DNA from: Paraflavitalea devenefica
GTDB lineage: Bacteria > Bacteroidota > Bacteroidia > Chitinophagales > Chitinophagaceae
Length of the DNA: 64,000 nt
Assembly: GCF_011759375.1 (NCBI RefSeq)
Contig: NZ_JAARML010000001.1
Span: 992,001 to 1,056,000, forward strand
Direction of reading: 5' to 3'
Shown: positions 9,910 through 18,411 of the stretch, piece by piece
Position numbering within the stretch: the first letter of the stretch is position 1
Layout of the letters: each line of letters starts with the position of its first letter
Translations under genes and position numbers: made by a program
The notes under the pieces: model-generated
What the model was told of the DNA's origin: nothing
Seen by the model: only the letters and a program-made list of their open reading frames with translations
Database searches by the model: none

Positions 9910-10104
9910 AATTTAACATTTTCCTACCTATTTTTCAAAAAAATTTAACATTTATCTCAGGACAGTACATGATGCGGTTTTGATAATTGGCCTGAGAGGG
10001 CGAAATCTTGATAAGAATATCATTGTCAATATGATAAGAAATTGACAAGTGAACTGCCGGCAGTAGGGTTGCAGAATGGTGAGAGTAATGGCTTAAAGCC
10101 ATAT

Positions 10105-10148
10105 AATAAAACTGCGAGGCTGCAAGCCTTCGCAGAGCAGCCTCGCAG
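10105..10148 (-). terminator. Terminator after the Nudix regulator and starch operon
   Basis: Perfect 12-bp arms CTGCGAGGCTGC (10112-10123) and GCAGCCTCGCAG (10137-10148), followed on the minus strand by TTTTATTATA. It ends the unit whose last gene stops at 10174. Part of it (10106-10138) recurs almost unchanged at 26019-26051. Confidence 0.8.
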
Positions 10149-10173
10149 GGTGGTAATAATATGATGCGTGGGG

Positions 10174-10893
10174 TTAATGCACGGCTTCTTCCAGTCTTAC
10201 TTTGCCGTCGGAGAATTTGGCGGCATTGAAACGATAGAGTTTACCCGGCCTGTGGGGCACATCCTGCTCCAGCTCATTGACATCAATGAGCCAGTCCATG
10301 AGGAAGAATTTCTTGCGGAAGTTGCGGCGGTCCAGCTTGGTGCCATGGATGGACTCATAGAGGCTCTGCAGCTCCCGGAGGGAAAATTTCTCCGGCAGCA
10401 GGTTGAACACGATCGGGTGCTCGTCGATCTTTGATTGTAACTGCTTTAAGCAGGTATCCAGTATTTTTTTATGGTCGAATGCAAGAGTGGTTATCTCGCT
10501 CACCGGATGCCAGTGTAATTCATTGTGTGCCAAATCCAACTGGTGATCCTTGACATTGATGAGGGAATACCAGGCGGTGGTAATTACCCGGCCGGCCGGG
10601 TGGCGGTTTACATCCCCAAAGGTATACACCTGCTCCAGGTATACATCATCCAGACCGGTACGCTCTTTCAAAACCCGGTAGGAAGCATTGTCCAGGTTCT
10701 CATCGGGCCTTACGAGATCACCCAGTAAAGACCACTGATCATTAAATTCCTCCAGGTCTGACTTGATGAGCAACACTTTCAATTCATTCTCATCGAATCC
10801 AAAGATCACGCAGTCTACAGAAAGGGCAATCTGAAAGTATTCCCTGTTCTCAGACCGTAGCTGGTGAATTGTTTTCTGTAATGCTGTTCCCAT
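10174..10893 (-). CDS. Nudix-fold transcriptional regulator (NrtR/AraR-like)
   Basis: 239 residues: an N-terminal Nudix domain (about 20-150) and a C-terminal winged-helix-like part (FNLLPEKFSLRELQSLYESI, then DRRNFRKKFFLMDWL, about 165-235), the NrtR-family layout. The Nudix box (58-81) keeps G58, E65, R73, E77 and G80, but two metal-binding/catalytic glutamates are replaced (V74 and R78), so hydrolysis is unlikely and ligand sensing is expected. The Bacteroides arabinose regulator AraR is a known member of this group; the ligand here is not evident. It lies 27 bp after the amylase gene on the same strand, so it is probably the last gene of the starch operon, and may bind the GTGTA-N5-TACAC sites before both susC genes (inference). 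Confidence 0.85.
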   Translation of the reverse strand: MGTALQKTIHQLRSENREYFQIALSVDCVIFGFDENELKVLLIKSDLEEFNDQWSLLGDLVRPDENLDNASYRVLKERTGLDDVYLEQVYTFGDVNRHPAGRVITTAWYSLINVKDHQLDLAHNELHWHPVSEITTLAFDHKKILDTCLKQLQSKIDEHPIVFNLLPEKFSLRELQSLYESIHGTKLDRRNFRKKFFLMDWLIDVNELEQDVPHRPGKLYRFNAAKFSDGKVRLEEAVH

Positions 10894-10920
10894 ATTGTTG
10901 GTGTTATAGTAGTAAAAGGC

Positions 10921-13818
10921 TTAATTGATTATTAGTTTTCTGACCACGTTGTTATTGCCAAACTGCAGACGGAGGAAATATAATCCTGTCCGAAGTTTGC
11001 CATTACTGAGCTTATGCAAAGGTAATTGATGAACTCCTTTAGCTTTAAAACCAGCATATAGTTCTGCGATCCGTTGACCACTAGCATGCAACAGTGACAA
11101 CGTTACGCCCGTATTGAGCGGTAGTTCATATTCAATGGTAGAGTTCGATGTGACCGGGTTGGGATAGATGCTTAACCTTGTATTTGAACCCGGATTCTCA
11201 GGACCGGTGACCGGGGTCAGCATGTTGGTTATGTTCCGGTTCAAATATACGTGATACTCGCCGGGTTGCAAGGAAATGCTTTGCGAATTGCCGGTGGCAG
11301 TAATGGTTTGACCTGTTAAGTAATCATACCAGGTGCCCGCATGCTGAAAGGTAACTGAACCCGTTACAGCCGTCACATCAAAATTTCCCACGACCACTAT
11401 ATCAGACGTATCAGTGGTCAGTTTCAACCATTTGAAAGCCCCGGCAAGATTTGAGGTGATGCGGTCGGTAGTGAAGCCGTTCTTATAAGCCGGGTGGCTG
11501 CGTAAAGCCAGCAGCACACTGTAGATATCGTATAGTTTTTTCCTGCCGGCATTTTGCTGATAATCCCATTTGAAAGGTTTGGGATTGGTGCGGCAGGCAT
11601 TATCAATGGTCCCGTTCTCGCAATAGTTGATAGAGTAATCATACCCCAGCTCTCCAAACTGCCAGATCATTTTAGGGCCGGGCATGGCGAAGTAGAATGC
11701 TGCTGCCATTTCATTGCGGCGCAGGCCGGTTACAAGATCCTTTACATTGTACCCGGCAGCGGCATTGCCATATTGTATGTTTTTGTACATAAGCCTTTCC
11801 TCGTCATGGCTTTCCATGTAAGCCACGAGGTTGGGCTGGCTCCAGCCTCTTTCCGTATGGATGGCATTCCTGAAATCCCAGCCATCAGGATATCCCATGG
11901 TAGCCTGATTAAAGGCATGGTTCATATTACCCCATAATAGCATACCGTAGGCAGCCAGTTCCTTTTCTTCGTCATTGACGCCGAGGTGTTCGAGGATGAC
12001 ATAGCTGCCATTGGATTTTAGCTGGATGGTATCGTAGTATTTTTTCCAGATAGCGATACGGCTGGCATCATAGGCATCCCAGTTGGCCTGGTTGCAATTG
12101 TTGCCATCGGCATCACAGGAGGCTTTCTGGGTAAATCCTTTGGAGAGATCGAAGCGAAAACCATCCAGTTTGTATTCCTTCAGCCAGAATTCCACTACCC
12201 GGCTCACGAAGTATTGCGTGGCCGCGCTTTCATGGTTGAAGTCGTACCCTACATTGAAAGGGTGTTTGGCAGCCGTATTGAACCAGGGACTTTCTGCCGA
12301 AGGCTGGCCTTTACCGGCATCAAAGTATAGCTGGACCATGGGCGATTGGCCAAAGGAATGGTTGAGCACCATGTCCATGATGACGGCTATGCCCTGCTTA
12401 TGGCATTCATCAATGAATGCTTTGAGGCCGGTTTCCGGGCCATAGTATTTATCGGGCGCAAAGTAAAAGGAAGGATTGTAACCCCAACTGAGGTTGCCTT
12501 CGAACTCATTGAAAGGCATAAGCTCAATGGCATTAATCCCCAGCCGCTTCAGGTAGGTTAAGGTATCTTTTAAGGTTTTCCAGTCATGGTTGCCGATGAA
12601 GTCGCGCAGCAGCAGTTCATAGATGAGCAGGTTGCGTTTATCCGGGCGACTGAAGTTGTTGACCTGCCAGGTATAAGCCGGTTTGGCTGTTTGCAACAGG
12701 CTCACCATGCCGGTTGTTTTCCCGGTTGGGTAGACTTTAAGGTTGGGATAGGTGGCCGCTGTGATGAAGGGATCATTGGCCGGGTCCAATACTTTTTGTG
12801 CATAGGCATCTGCTATTTTCAGGGTATTGTCTACTACGTACTGATAGGCATATTCCGTTCCGGGCGTAAGGCCGGTGATGCGCTTCCAGAAGCGCCCGCC
12901 ATCCGGTGTTTTGTTGCACTGATAGTTGACCGACTCTGTCCAGTTGTTAAACTCACCTATGATGGCTACTTTGTTTTTATTGGGCGCATATAATACGAGG
13001 ATGGCCGATGTATCGCCCTGCTCGTAGTTGATCCCATCCCTTACACCGGCAGGCAAGGGCTCGATGTGGACTGCCGGGGCAGCAAAAAAGTTAATAGTGT
13101 CTGAATGAGTAGTTACGCCATCTGTAACCCTGCCTACGATCTGTTGGTTACCGGCCACTGTGATGGCAGGCGTTGATTGAATATTGGTATTACCGGCAAC
13201 GCTGTTGATGAGGGCACCATTGAAAAAGAGTTGCAGATTGGCGGTATTGCTGGCAGTATAGGAGACCGCAATAGATTCGCCCACTGCTTTGGTGATGGGT
13301 TCCGGAACAGGTATGAACCGGGACTCAAAAGGTGGCGTGATGAACTTGCCGGCCAGGTTGTTGTCATATACTGTTAAATACATATTGCCCATATCAACGG
13401 AGGGGTCGGCAATGCGCTGCACCTGTGCGCCTGTTCCATTGCGGAATAACAGGGCCACTTTCCGGATGGTCTCGCCGGCAGGTACTCCAAAGAAAGACCG
13501 GATGTTGGGGATGGTATACTGGTACTTGTTGGCGGCTATCCAGGTAGCTTTTGCAGCAGGGTCGGTAGTGCCCCAGCCGAATTTTGAATATTTCCAGTCG
13601 GTATTGTTGCTGCTGAGGTTGGTGATAACGCCGATGTGTACATACACATCATTGGTATTGGCATAGTTCAGCAGTCCCTGATTGCCTTTGGTACAATCTA
13701 CCGTAATGGTCAGCGATGAATTATCGGCCGGAAATTCCGGTGTGGTGGTGAGCAATTGGGCGGAGGTGGTTATTGCCCACCATACTGCACAACACATGGT
13801 AAGGATAAATGATTTCAT
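10921..13818 (-). CDS. Secreted GH13 alpha-amylase-family enzyme with T9SS sorting domain
   Basis: 965 residues, signal peptide to about residue 20. Order: N-terminal beta domain (about 25-165), an Ig-like segment (170-245), an E-set/CBM48-like module (IIGEFNNWTE, 270-345), the GH13 barrel (about 395-780), a C-terminal beta domain, and a type-A T9SS sorting domain (IYPNPVTSNSTIEYELP to VRKLIIN, 882-965). GH13 motifs are complete: DMVLNH (482-487), GFRFD with nucleophile D557, VILE with acid/base E610, and SHD with D672. It should cut alpha-glucans outside the cell, feeding the SusCD pair encoded upstream. Canonical SusG is a lipoprotein; here export is through T9SS. Exact specificity (amylase versus pullulanase or neopullulanase) is open. 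Confidence 0.93.
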   Translation of the reverse strand: MKSFILTMCCAVWWAITTSAQLLTTTPEFPADNSSLTITVDCTKGNQGLLNYANTNDVYVHIGVITNLSSNNTDWKYSKFGWGTTDPAAKATWIAANKYQYTIPNIRSFFGVPAGETIRKVALLFRNGTGAQVQRIADPSVDMGNMYLTVYDNNLAGKFITPPFESRFIPVPEPITKAVGESIAVSYTASNTANLQLFFNGALINSVAGNTNIQSTPAITVAGNQQIVGRVTDGVTTHSDTINFFAAPAVHIEPLPAGVRDGINYEQGDTSAILVLYAPNKNKVAIIGEFNNWTESVNYQCNKTPDGGRFWKRITGLTPGTEYAYQYVVDNTLKIADAYAQKVLDPANDPFITAATYPNLKVYPTGKTTGMVSLLQTAKPAYTWQVNNFSRPDKRNLLIYELLLRDFIGNHDWKTLKDTLTYLKRLGINAIELMPFNEFEGNLSWGYNPSFYFAPDKYYGPETGLKAFIDECHKQGIAVIMDMVLNHSFGQSPMVQLYFDAGKGQPSAESPWFNTAAKHPFNVGYDFNHESAATQYFVSRVVEFWLKEYKLDGFRFDLSKGFTQKASCDADGNNCNQANWDAYDASRIAIWKKYYDTIQLKSNGSYVILEHLGVNDEEKELAAYGMLLWGNMNHAFNQATMGYPDGWDFRNAIHTERGWSQPNLVAYMESHDEERLMYKNIQYGNAAAGYNVKDLVTGLRRNEMAAAFYFAMPGPKMIWQFGELGYDYSINYCENGTIDNACRTNPKPFKWDYQQNAGRKKLYDIYSVLLALRSHPAYKNGFTTDRITSNLAGAFKWLKLTTDTSDIVVVGNFDVTAVTGSVTFQHAGTWYDYLTGQTITATGNSQSISLQPGEYHVYLNRNITNMLTPVTGPENPGSNTRLSIYPNPVTSNSTIEYELPLNTGVTLSLLHASGQRIAELYAGFKAKGVHQLPLHKLSNGKLRTGLYFLRLQFGNNNVVRKLIIN

Positions 13819-13833
13819 TCGGCAATCGTTTTA

Positions 13834-13875
13834 CTTTACAGGTGACACCTTTTTAGAAAGGTGTCACCTGTAAAG
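13834..13875 (-). promoter_or_regulatory. Perfect 19-bp-stem hairpin between the SusE/F-like gene and the amylase gene
   Basis: Arms 13834-13852 and 13857-13875 are fully complementary with a 4-nt loop. It lies in the 69-bp gap between the stop at 13888 and the amylase ATG at 13818, with no long T-run after it on the minus strand. It is a candidate mRNA stabiliser or partial attenuator that would let the binding proteins be made in excess of the enzyme. Confidence 0.75.
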
Positions 13876-13887
13876 CACTAAACCAGT

Positions 13888-15624
13888 TTACAAAATGGTA
13901 TAGGTTCTATTATATTCGTCTACAGTAATAGTGTAGGTACCGGCAGTAAGGGTGATATTATCTCCTCCTTCCCTGATCTTACCGGCCCCATCTGCGCCAT
14001 AGTTCAGGTCCCAGCCTTCTGCACTAACAAATTTGAATTCAGTGGTCCCGGTAAAAGTGATGGTCTTTTTCCAAACACCATTGCCCTGGTAATCCATGTC
14101 GGGCGCATTGGCAGGTGTCCAGTCGCCTACCACCGGTGCGCCGCCTACCATGCGCAGCTTACCCTGGTACATGTTGTATTTCAACTGCTGTACATTGGTG
14201 GCATCCCATATTAATCTTGTGTAGGGTGAATAAGCTGCTTTTATATTGGGATCGCCGCCGTCATGGACCAATTTGCCATCCGCACCACCCCACCAGCGAT
14301 CATCACCAATACCAAAGTTCCAGGGACTGCCGAGTGAGCCATCGTGGAATTTAAATTCATCGGTGCCGGAGGAAGGAACGATAATGAGGAATTTATCACG
14401 CTGGAGGTATGCACCCAATAAAGGAGCAGTAGCATTCCATCCCTGCATGTTGCCTACCACGCCCACCTGCTTTTGCTGAATGTAGGCCAGGTCATTTTTT
14501 GTATCAATGGTCAGCCGGTAGATGCCGCCGGTGGCGACTTTAAAATTGCCACCTACATTGAAGCCGGTCTTGTAACTACCGGGCGTAGTGCCTGCGCCAT
14601 TGTCGCCATAACCGGATCCCCAATCGCCTTTGATTTTGAAGAATTTGAATTCGTCATTGTCGGCCAGTTTGATGTAGGTATAGAAAACAGTGCTATAGCG
14701 ATCTGCTTTCTGGTCTACTACCATTTTCAACGGATTGTCAATGCTCCAGCCGTTTACGCTGCCTACGAGATAGAAATTCACCTCGCGCAGGAAAGCGATA
14801 TCGTTGATGTAGTCGGCGGGTTGTTTCCAGGTACCTGAAGTAGCGATGACGGTCCACTTGAGGCTCACTGTTTGTGAGAGATCGGTGAAGCCATATTTTA
14901 CCAGTGAATCATTGAGCTGTTTCATGGCGACGCTCAGTACGGTATCCTTACCGCTATTGGCAGCCGCTATTGCAAACAGGGGTGTAGTAAAGGCGCCGTC
15001 TTTGCTAAAGGCTACCTGGTAGGTAATGGCGGGGCCTCCTGTTGCCGGCAATGATTTTGTCCAGTTGAATTTAACGCTGTCGGCGGTAGATACCGGGTTG
15101 AGTGTGATGGCCGAAGCAGAAGAAGCCGGGCCCAGCAGGATGAAGGCTGTAACGCCGTCCTTCATGCGGGTGATGCTGATGTTCCTGATATCGGATGAGA
15201 TCAACTGTGTAGAACCATTATCGGCTTTTACGCTCCAGATAAGATCCGTTTTGGCGCCATCGGCAATGCCTTTTGCTTTGAGCGCATCATCCAGTTGTTT
15301 ATGGGTGATGGTTAGCCGGGCGTCTTTCCCAGCATTGTCTGACGCGATCTCCAATAAGGGAGCTTCGAGACTGCCATTGGTTTTTAAGGCCGCGATCCAT
15401 TTATAGGCGGGTACTGCATCCACACCAGGCTTGGAGGCCGTCCAGCTTATTTCCACTTTGGCAGTAGGTGTAGCGGCATTTAAAGCGATGGCCGTATTGG
15501 TAGCAGGGGCACTAAGGGTGAAGGTTCCCAGCGCCTCTCCGGTGACCGTGCTATCGAAATCTGGTTTCTGGCAGCCGGCGAAGAGTGCGGCGGACAGGAC
15601 AGCAAACCAAAGAATCTTTTTCAT
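13888..15624 (-). CDS. SusE/SusF-like surface starch-binding lipoprotein
   Basis: 578 residues from MKKILWFAVLSAALFAGC (lipobox cysteine 18); an in-frame ATG four codons earlier is less likely because it spoils the signal. Two tandem SusE N-terminal-type domains (FTLSAPATNTAIALNA about 30-140, and FILLGPASSASAITLNP about 150-255) precede three tandem starch-binding-type beta domains (NFYLVGSVNGWS, QVGVVGNMQGWN and PVVGDWTPANAP, about 265-578). Repeated binding modules tether starch at the cell surface for the amylase. It lies inside the starch operon, directly before the amylase gene. Confidence 0.92.
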   Translation of the reverse strand: MKKILWFAVLSAALFAGCQKPDFDSTVTGEALGTFTLSAPATNTAIALNAATPTAKVEISWTASKPGVDAVPAYKWIAALKTNGSLEAPLLEIASDNAGKDARLTITHKQLDDALKAKGIADGAKTDLIWSVKADNGSTQLISSDIRNISITRMKDGVTAFILLGPASSASAITLNPVSTADSVKFNWTKSLPATGGPAITYQVAFSKDGAFTTPLFAIAAANSGKDTVLSVAMKQLNDSLVKYGFTDLSQTVSLKWTVIATSGTWKQPADYINDIAFLREVNFYLVGSVNGWSIDNPLKMVVDQKADRYSTVFYTYIKLADNDEFKFFKIKGDWGSGYGDNGAGTTPGSYKTGFNVGGNFKVATGGIYRLTIDTKNDLAYIQQKQVGVVGNMQGWNATAPLLGAYLQRDKFLIIVPSSGTDEFKFHDGSLGSPWNFGIGDDRWWGGADGKLVHDGGDPNIKAAYSPYTRLIWDATNVQQLKYNMYQGKLRMVGGAPVVGDWTPANAPDMDYQGNGVWKKTITFTGTTEFKFVSAEGWDLNYGADGAGKIREGGDNITLTAGTYTITVDEYNRTYTIL

Positions 15625-15656
15625 ATGCAACATCATTATTAATGTTTAGAGGGATG

Positions 15657-16469
15657 TTATTTCATATCGGCTAAAGTCACTTCCACAGCAGCCGTGCTGA
15701 CATTTACCGGTTGATTGTTGGCATCACGCACCGTTCCATTGAATTTGTAGGTGAAGCGGGTGAATTTCTTTCCTGCACCGGGTGTATAAGAACGGGTGGG
15801 CACAAAGAAAGCTTTCCACAATTTGGTGCCTGCATTTTTCACCGGCAGTGTCAATGGCTGACCGGCAGAAGTATTGGTATTGTCAAATACTTCCACGGTA
15901 ACAGAAACCGGCTCCATGCGCTGCTCATCAATGGTAGTGGCGAGGTCCTGGTGGAAGTAGAGCGATACTACATCATTTTGTCCTACCCGCGCCGGGAATA
16001 GGCGCAGCATACTGGGCACAAACACCAGCGGGTCAAAAGCATTGACTTTACTATCGCAGGTTTGTTTGCTACCGTTCTTTGTTTTGACCAGGAACTGAAA
16101 ATGTTTCAGGCCGCCCGGCGTCAGCTCAAACAAGGTAGTACCGGTGAGTTTATAGGTGAATTTGTTGGGTGCGCCGTTTACCGGTGTCATTTTCGCTATG
16201 GCAGGTGAATTGCCCCAGTCAACAGAGGGGTTGGCATTGGTGATGCCGTTTTTTTCACTGAAGCCCGACGCCCCTTTATTGGCCCAGGTCCAGATGTAGA
16301 GTTCAGCTTCTCCTGCCATGCCGGTACCGGTAAAATCGAAGGAGATGGTGATCTCATCTTCTGCACTAAAAGTAGCCGGGTTGATGCTGAAGTTCTCGAA
16401 CGGAATACACTGGGCCATGGCCAGTCGGCTACCCAGTAACAGGAGTGAAAATATCAATAGCTTTTTCAT
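15657..16469 (-). CDS. Secreted beta-sandwich protein of the starch locus (DUF4961-like)
   Basis: 270 residues with a Sec signal (MKKLLIFSLLLLGSRLAMAQ) and no lipobox. The first half (ITISFDFTGTG, AELYIWTWANKG, NKFTYKLTG, GGLKHFQFLVKTKNGS) resembles the N-terminal domain of the amylase encoded two genes downstream (LTITVDCTKG, VYVHIGVITN, NKYQYTIPN, IRKVALLFRNGTG), suggesting the same fold by descent. I recall similar proteins as DUF4961, but cannot verify the assignment here. A carbohydrate-binding or enzyme-docking role is plausible only from context. It is 32 bp upstream of the SusE/F-like gene and 18 bp downstream of the small lipoprotein gene. Confidence 0.85.
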   Translation of the reverse strand: MKKLLIFSLLLLGSRLAMAQCIPFENFSINPATFSAEDEITISFDFTGTGMAGEAELYIWTWANKGASGFSEKNGITNANPSVDWGNSPAIAKMTPVNGAPNKFTYKLTGTTLFELTPGGLKHFQFLVKTKNGSKQTCDSKVNAFDPLVFVPSMLRLFPARVGQNDVVSLYFHQDLATTIDEQRMEPVSVTVEVFDNTNTSAGQPLTLPVKNAGTKLWKAFFVPTRSYTPGAGKKFTRFTYKFNGTVRDANNQPVNVSTAAVEVTLADMK

Positions 16470-16487
16470 AATTGCTTTGTTGGAGGG

Positions 16488-16988
16488 TTAGCGTGAAAAT
16501 TCATAATCATACACGATGAGCAATTTGTTGGTCGCTGCGTCGGTGCGCGTAACCTTTACTTTGAGTTTGCCGTTCACTGAATTGGGATAACCGCCCAATG
16601 TCATGATTTCTGTTACAGCACCACTTTTCAGTGTAATGTTCTTAGGCGCTTTCACGTCGTCCACCGTCCAGGTACCGGAAGTAATACCGGTAATGGGGGG
16701 CGCTGAACCATTGTTGATGGCAAAGGTGGAAGGGGCGCCACTGCTCAGGTTGAAGGTGAGCTGCAGGGAAGCATAGTTGAACAAGGTGGTAATGTCTTCC
16801 ACTGCATAGGGAAACCCTTTGCGCTGTGACTCAGCATCTGTTTGTATAACCTTTGTCAGTTTCCATACGCCCGAAATAGCAGTCATGTTATCATTGGGAT
16901 CGCCTATCGGCTCATAGCTATCGGGCCGGCAACCGGCGAATAGTAAGCCGGCTACCAATAATATTGTGAGGAAATGTATTGCTTTCAT
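16488..16988 (-). CDS. Small lipocalin-like lipoprotein of the starch locus (DUF5004-like)
   Basis: 166 residues, lipobox LLFAGC (cysteine 20). The mature domain reads like a lipocalin-type barrel: ISGVWKLTKVIQTDAE near 39-54, SGTWTVDDVKAPKNITLK in the middle and KLLIVYDYEFSR at the end. This pattern matches small lipoproteins I know as DUF5004, often found within susCD loci; the assignment is from memory. It sits between susD (21 bp) and the DUF4961-like gene (18 bp), so it belongs to the operon. A surface or periplasmic binding role is inferred; no catalytic motif is visible. Confidence 0.82.
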   Translation of the reverse strand: MKAIHFLTILLVAGLLFAGCRPDSYEPIGDPNDNMTAISGVWKLTKVIQTDAESQRKGFPYAVEDITTLFNYASLQLTFNLSSGAPSTFAINNGSAPPITGITSGTWTVDDVKAPKNITLKSGAVTEIMTLGGYPNSVNGKLKVKVTRTDAATNKLLIVYDYEFSR

Positions 16989-17009
16989 TTTGCTTAGTTG
17001 TATGGGTTA

Positions 17010-18392
17010 TTAATCACAACCGCCTTCCTGGTTCATCTTGAAGGAAGCATTGGCAGCCTGTTCACTAATGGGGAATTGTAATGCCAGCCCGGGACAGTTC
17101 CACTGGCCGCCGCGGCGATCAATGCTGGTACCGTTGCGAACACCTATGCGTTTGATCTCCTGTATGCGGTTGCCTTCTCCCACGAGTTCCAACTCTCTTT
17201 CGCGGCGGGCAGCAGCGATCACTGTAGCAGCAAGCGCATTATCAGCGAGGTTTTTGCCAGTGCCACCATAAGCACGGGTGAGTATATCATTGATATCCTT
17301 AATGGCGGTGCCGAGGTTGGCAGCGCCTGTTTCGGCCCCTGCTTCAGCACGAATGAGTTTTATTTCCGTATAACCCATTACCGGCACATCAAAGTTGTTC
17401 TTATTGTATTTGGTGATGACATTGTAACCCGGCACCAGGGTATTGCTGTACCAGGCAGTGCCGCGCACATCTCCGGCTGTGGTGGCCGCAGTATAAAATA
17501 TATCTGTGACATGGAACCTGCCCTGCGCGCTGAAGCCCACATCGCTGCGGTAACGGTTCCTGAGCTCGCCACCGGGATACAGGTTATTATCTATGAATTT
17601 GAACCCAAAGATGATCTCTTTGGAAAGCCCAATTGAAAAACGGTTGGCATAGGAGGCGTCCAATTGGAATTTGTTGCTTTCGATAACCTGACCGGCATAG
17701 GAATAGGCATTGGCAAAATCATTTTGCAGGAAGTATACCCTGGCCAGGAACGCTTTGGCCGCCCATTTGTTGGCAAAGCCAAGGGTTACCTGGTCGCCCA
17801 GCAGGTTCTCAGCTTTCTTCAGGTCGGCAATGATGGATTCATATACTGCTTTAACGGTGCTGCGCTCACCGGGCGTCACTTCTGCGCTCAGGCGTAATAC
17901 AATACCATTGTGTGTATTATCGCTGGTGAAACCCCAGGGTTGCGCCCACAAGCGTACTGCATCAAAATGGGTAAGCGCCCGGAGGAAGTAAGCCTGCCCT
18001 TCAATATCATTTTTTGCGGTGCCTGCCTTGTCAATGTTTTGCAGCACTTTGTTGCCTATGTAGGCCGGACGATACATATCTGTATATAAGCCGTTTTTAT
18101 AATCGCCGAAGATGGAGGTCTTGCGTTTAAAGATCTCTCCGTCGTCACCGGTGTATAAAGTACCTATGGCCTGATCCCCCAGCAGGTCTTCTATCCATTG
18201 CAGTTTACCATTGTACACTTTGTTACAGTAATCTGAGTAAGCGCTGTTTAAGAGTGTCTGCAGGTCGGCATCATTTTTAATGGCTTGCTCTTCGGTAAGC
18301 GCCCCCGCTGGTTTTCGTTCGAGGAATTTGCTACAGGATGGAGCATATACAGCCACAGATCCCAGCAACAATATATAGATCGCTTTTTTCAT
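17010..18392 (-). CDS. RagB/SusD family lipoprotein of the starch locus
   Basis: 460 residues from MKKAIYILLLGSVAVYAPSC (cysteine 20 lipidated). I use the ATG at 18392, 19 bp after the susC stop, because the longer frame starting at 18425 overlaps susC and puts charged residues before the signal. SusD features: EEQAIKNDADLQTLLNSAYS near the N-terminus, DIEGQAYFLRALTHFDAVRLW (about 140-160) and the C-terminal RRERELELVGEGNRIQEIKRIG. It is shorter than many SusDs (500-550). As partner of the upstream SusC it should bind maltooligosaccharides, by analogy with the rest of the locus. Confidence 0.94.
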   Translation of the reverse strand: MKKAIYILLLGSVAVYAPSCSKFLERKPAGALTEEQAIKNDADLQTLLNSAYSDYCNKVYNGKLQWIEDLLGDQAIGTLYTGDDGEIFKRKTSIFGDYKNGLYTDMYRPAYIGNKVLQNIDKAGTAKNDIEGQAYFLRALTHFDAVRLWAQPWGFTSDNTHNGIVLRLSAEVTPGERSTVKAVYESIIADLKKAENLLGDQVTLGFANKWAAKAFLARVYFLQNDFANAYSYAGQVIESNKFQLDASYANRFSIGLSKEIIFGFKFIDNNLYPGGELRNRYRSDVGFSAQGRFHVTDIFYTAATTAGDVRGTAWYSNTLVPGYNVITKYNKNNFDVPVMGYTEIKLIRAEAGAETGAANLGTAIKDINDILTRAYGGTGKNLADNALAATVIAAARRERELELVGEGNRIQEIKRIGVRNGTSIDRRGGQWNCPGLALQFPISEQAANASFKMNQEGGCD

Positions 18393-18411
18393 TGTAGATG
18401 CATTTGATGGT

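Larger units (their letters stand above)
9856..10173. other. Intergenic region between the first susC and the Nudix regulator
   Basis: 318 bp without a convincing gene. It holds the susC promoter/operator (9885-9909), an AT-rich stretch (9905-9960), an inverted repeat TGTCAAT / ATTGACA around 10024-10047 beside two copies of TGATAAGAA, a small palindrome ATGGCTT-A-AAGCCAT (about 10088-10102) and the terminator of the Nudix gene. Confidence 0.6.
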
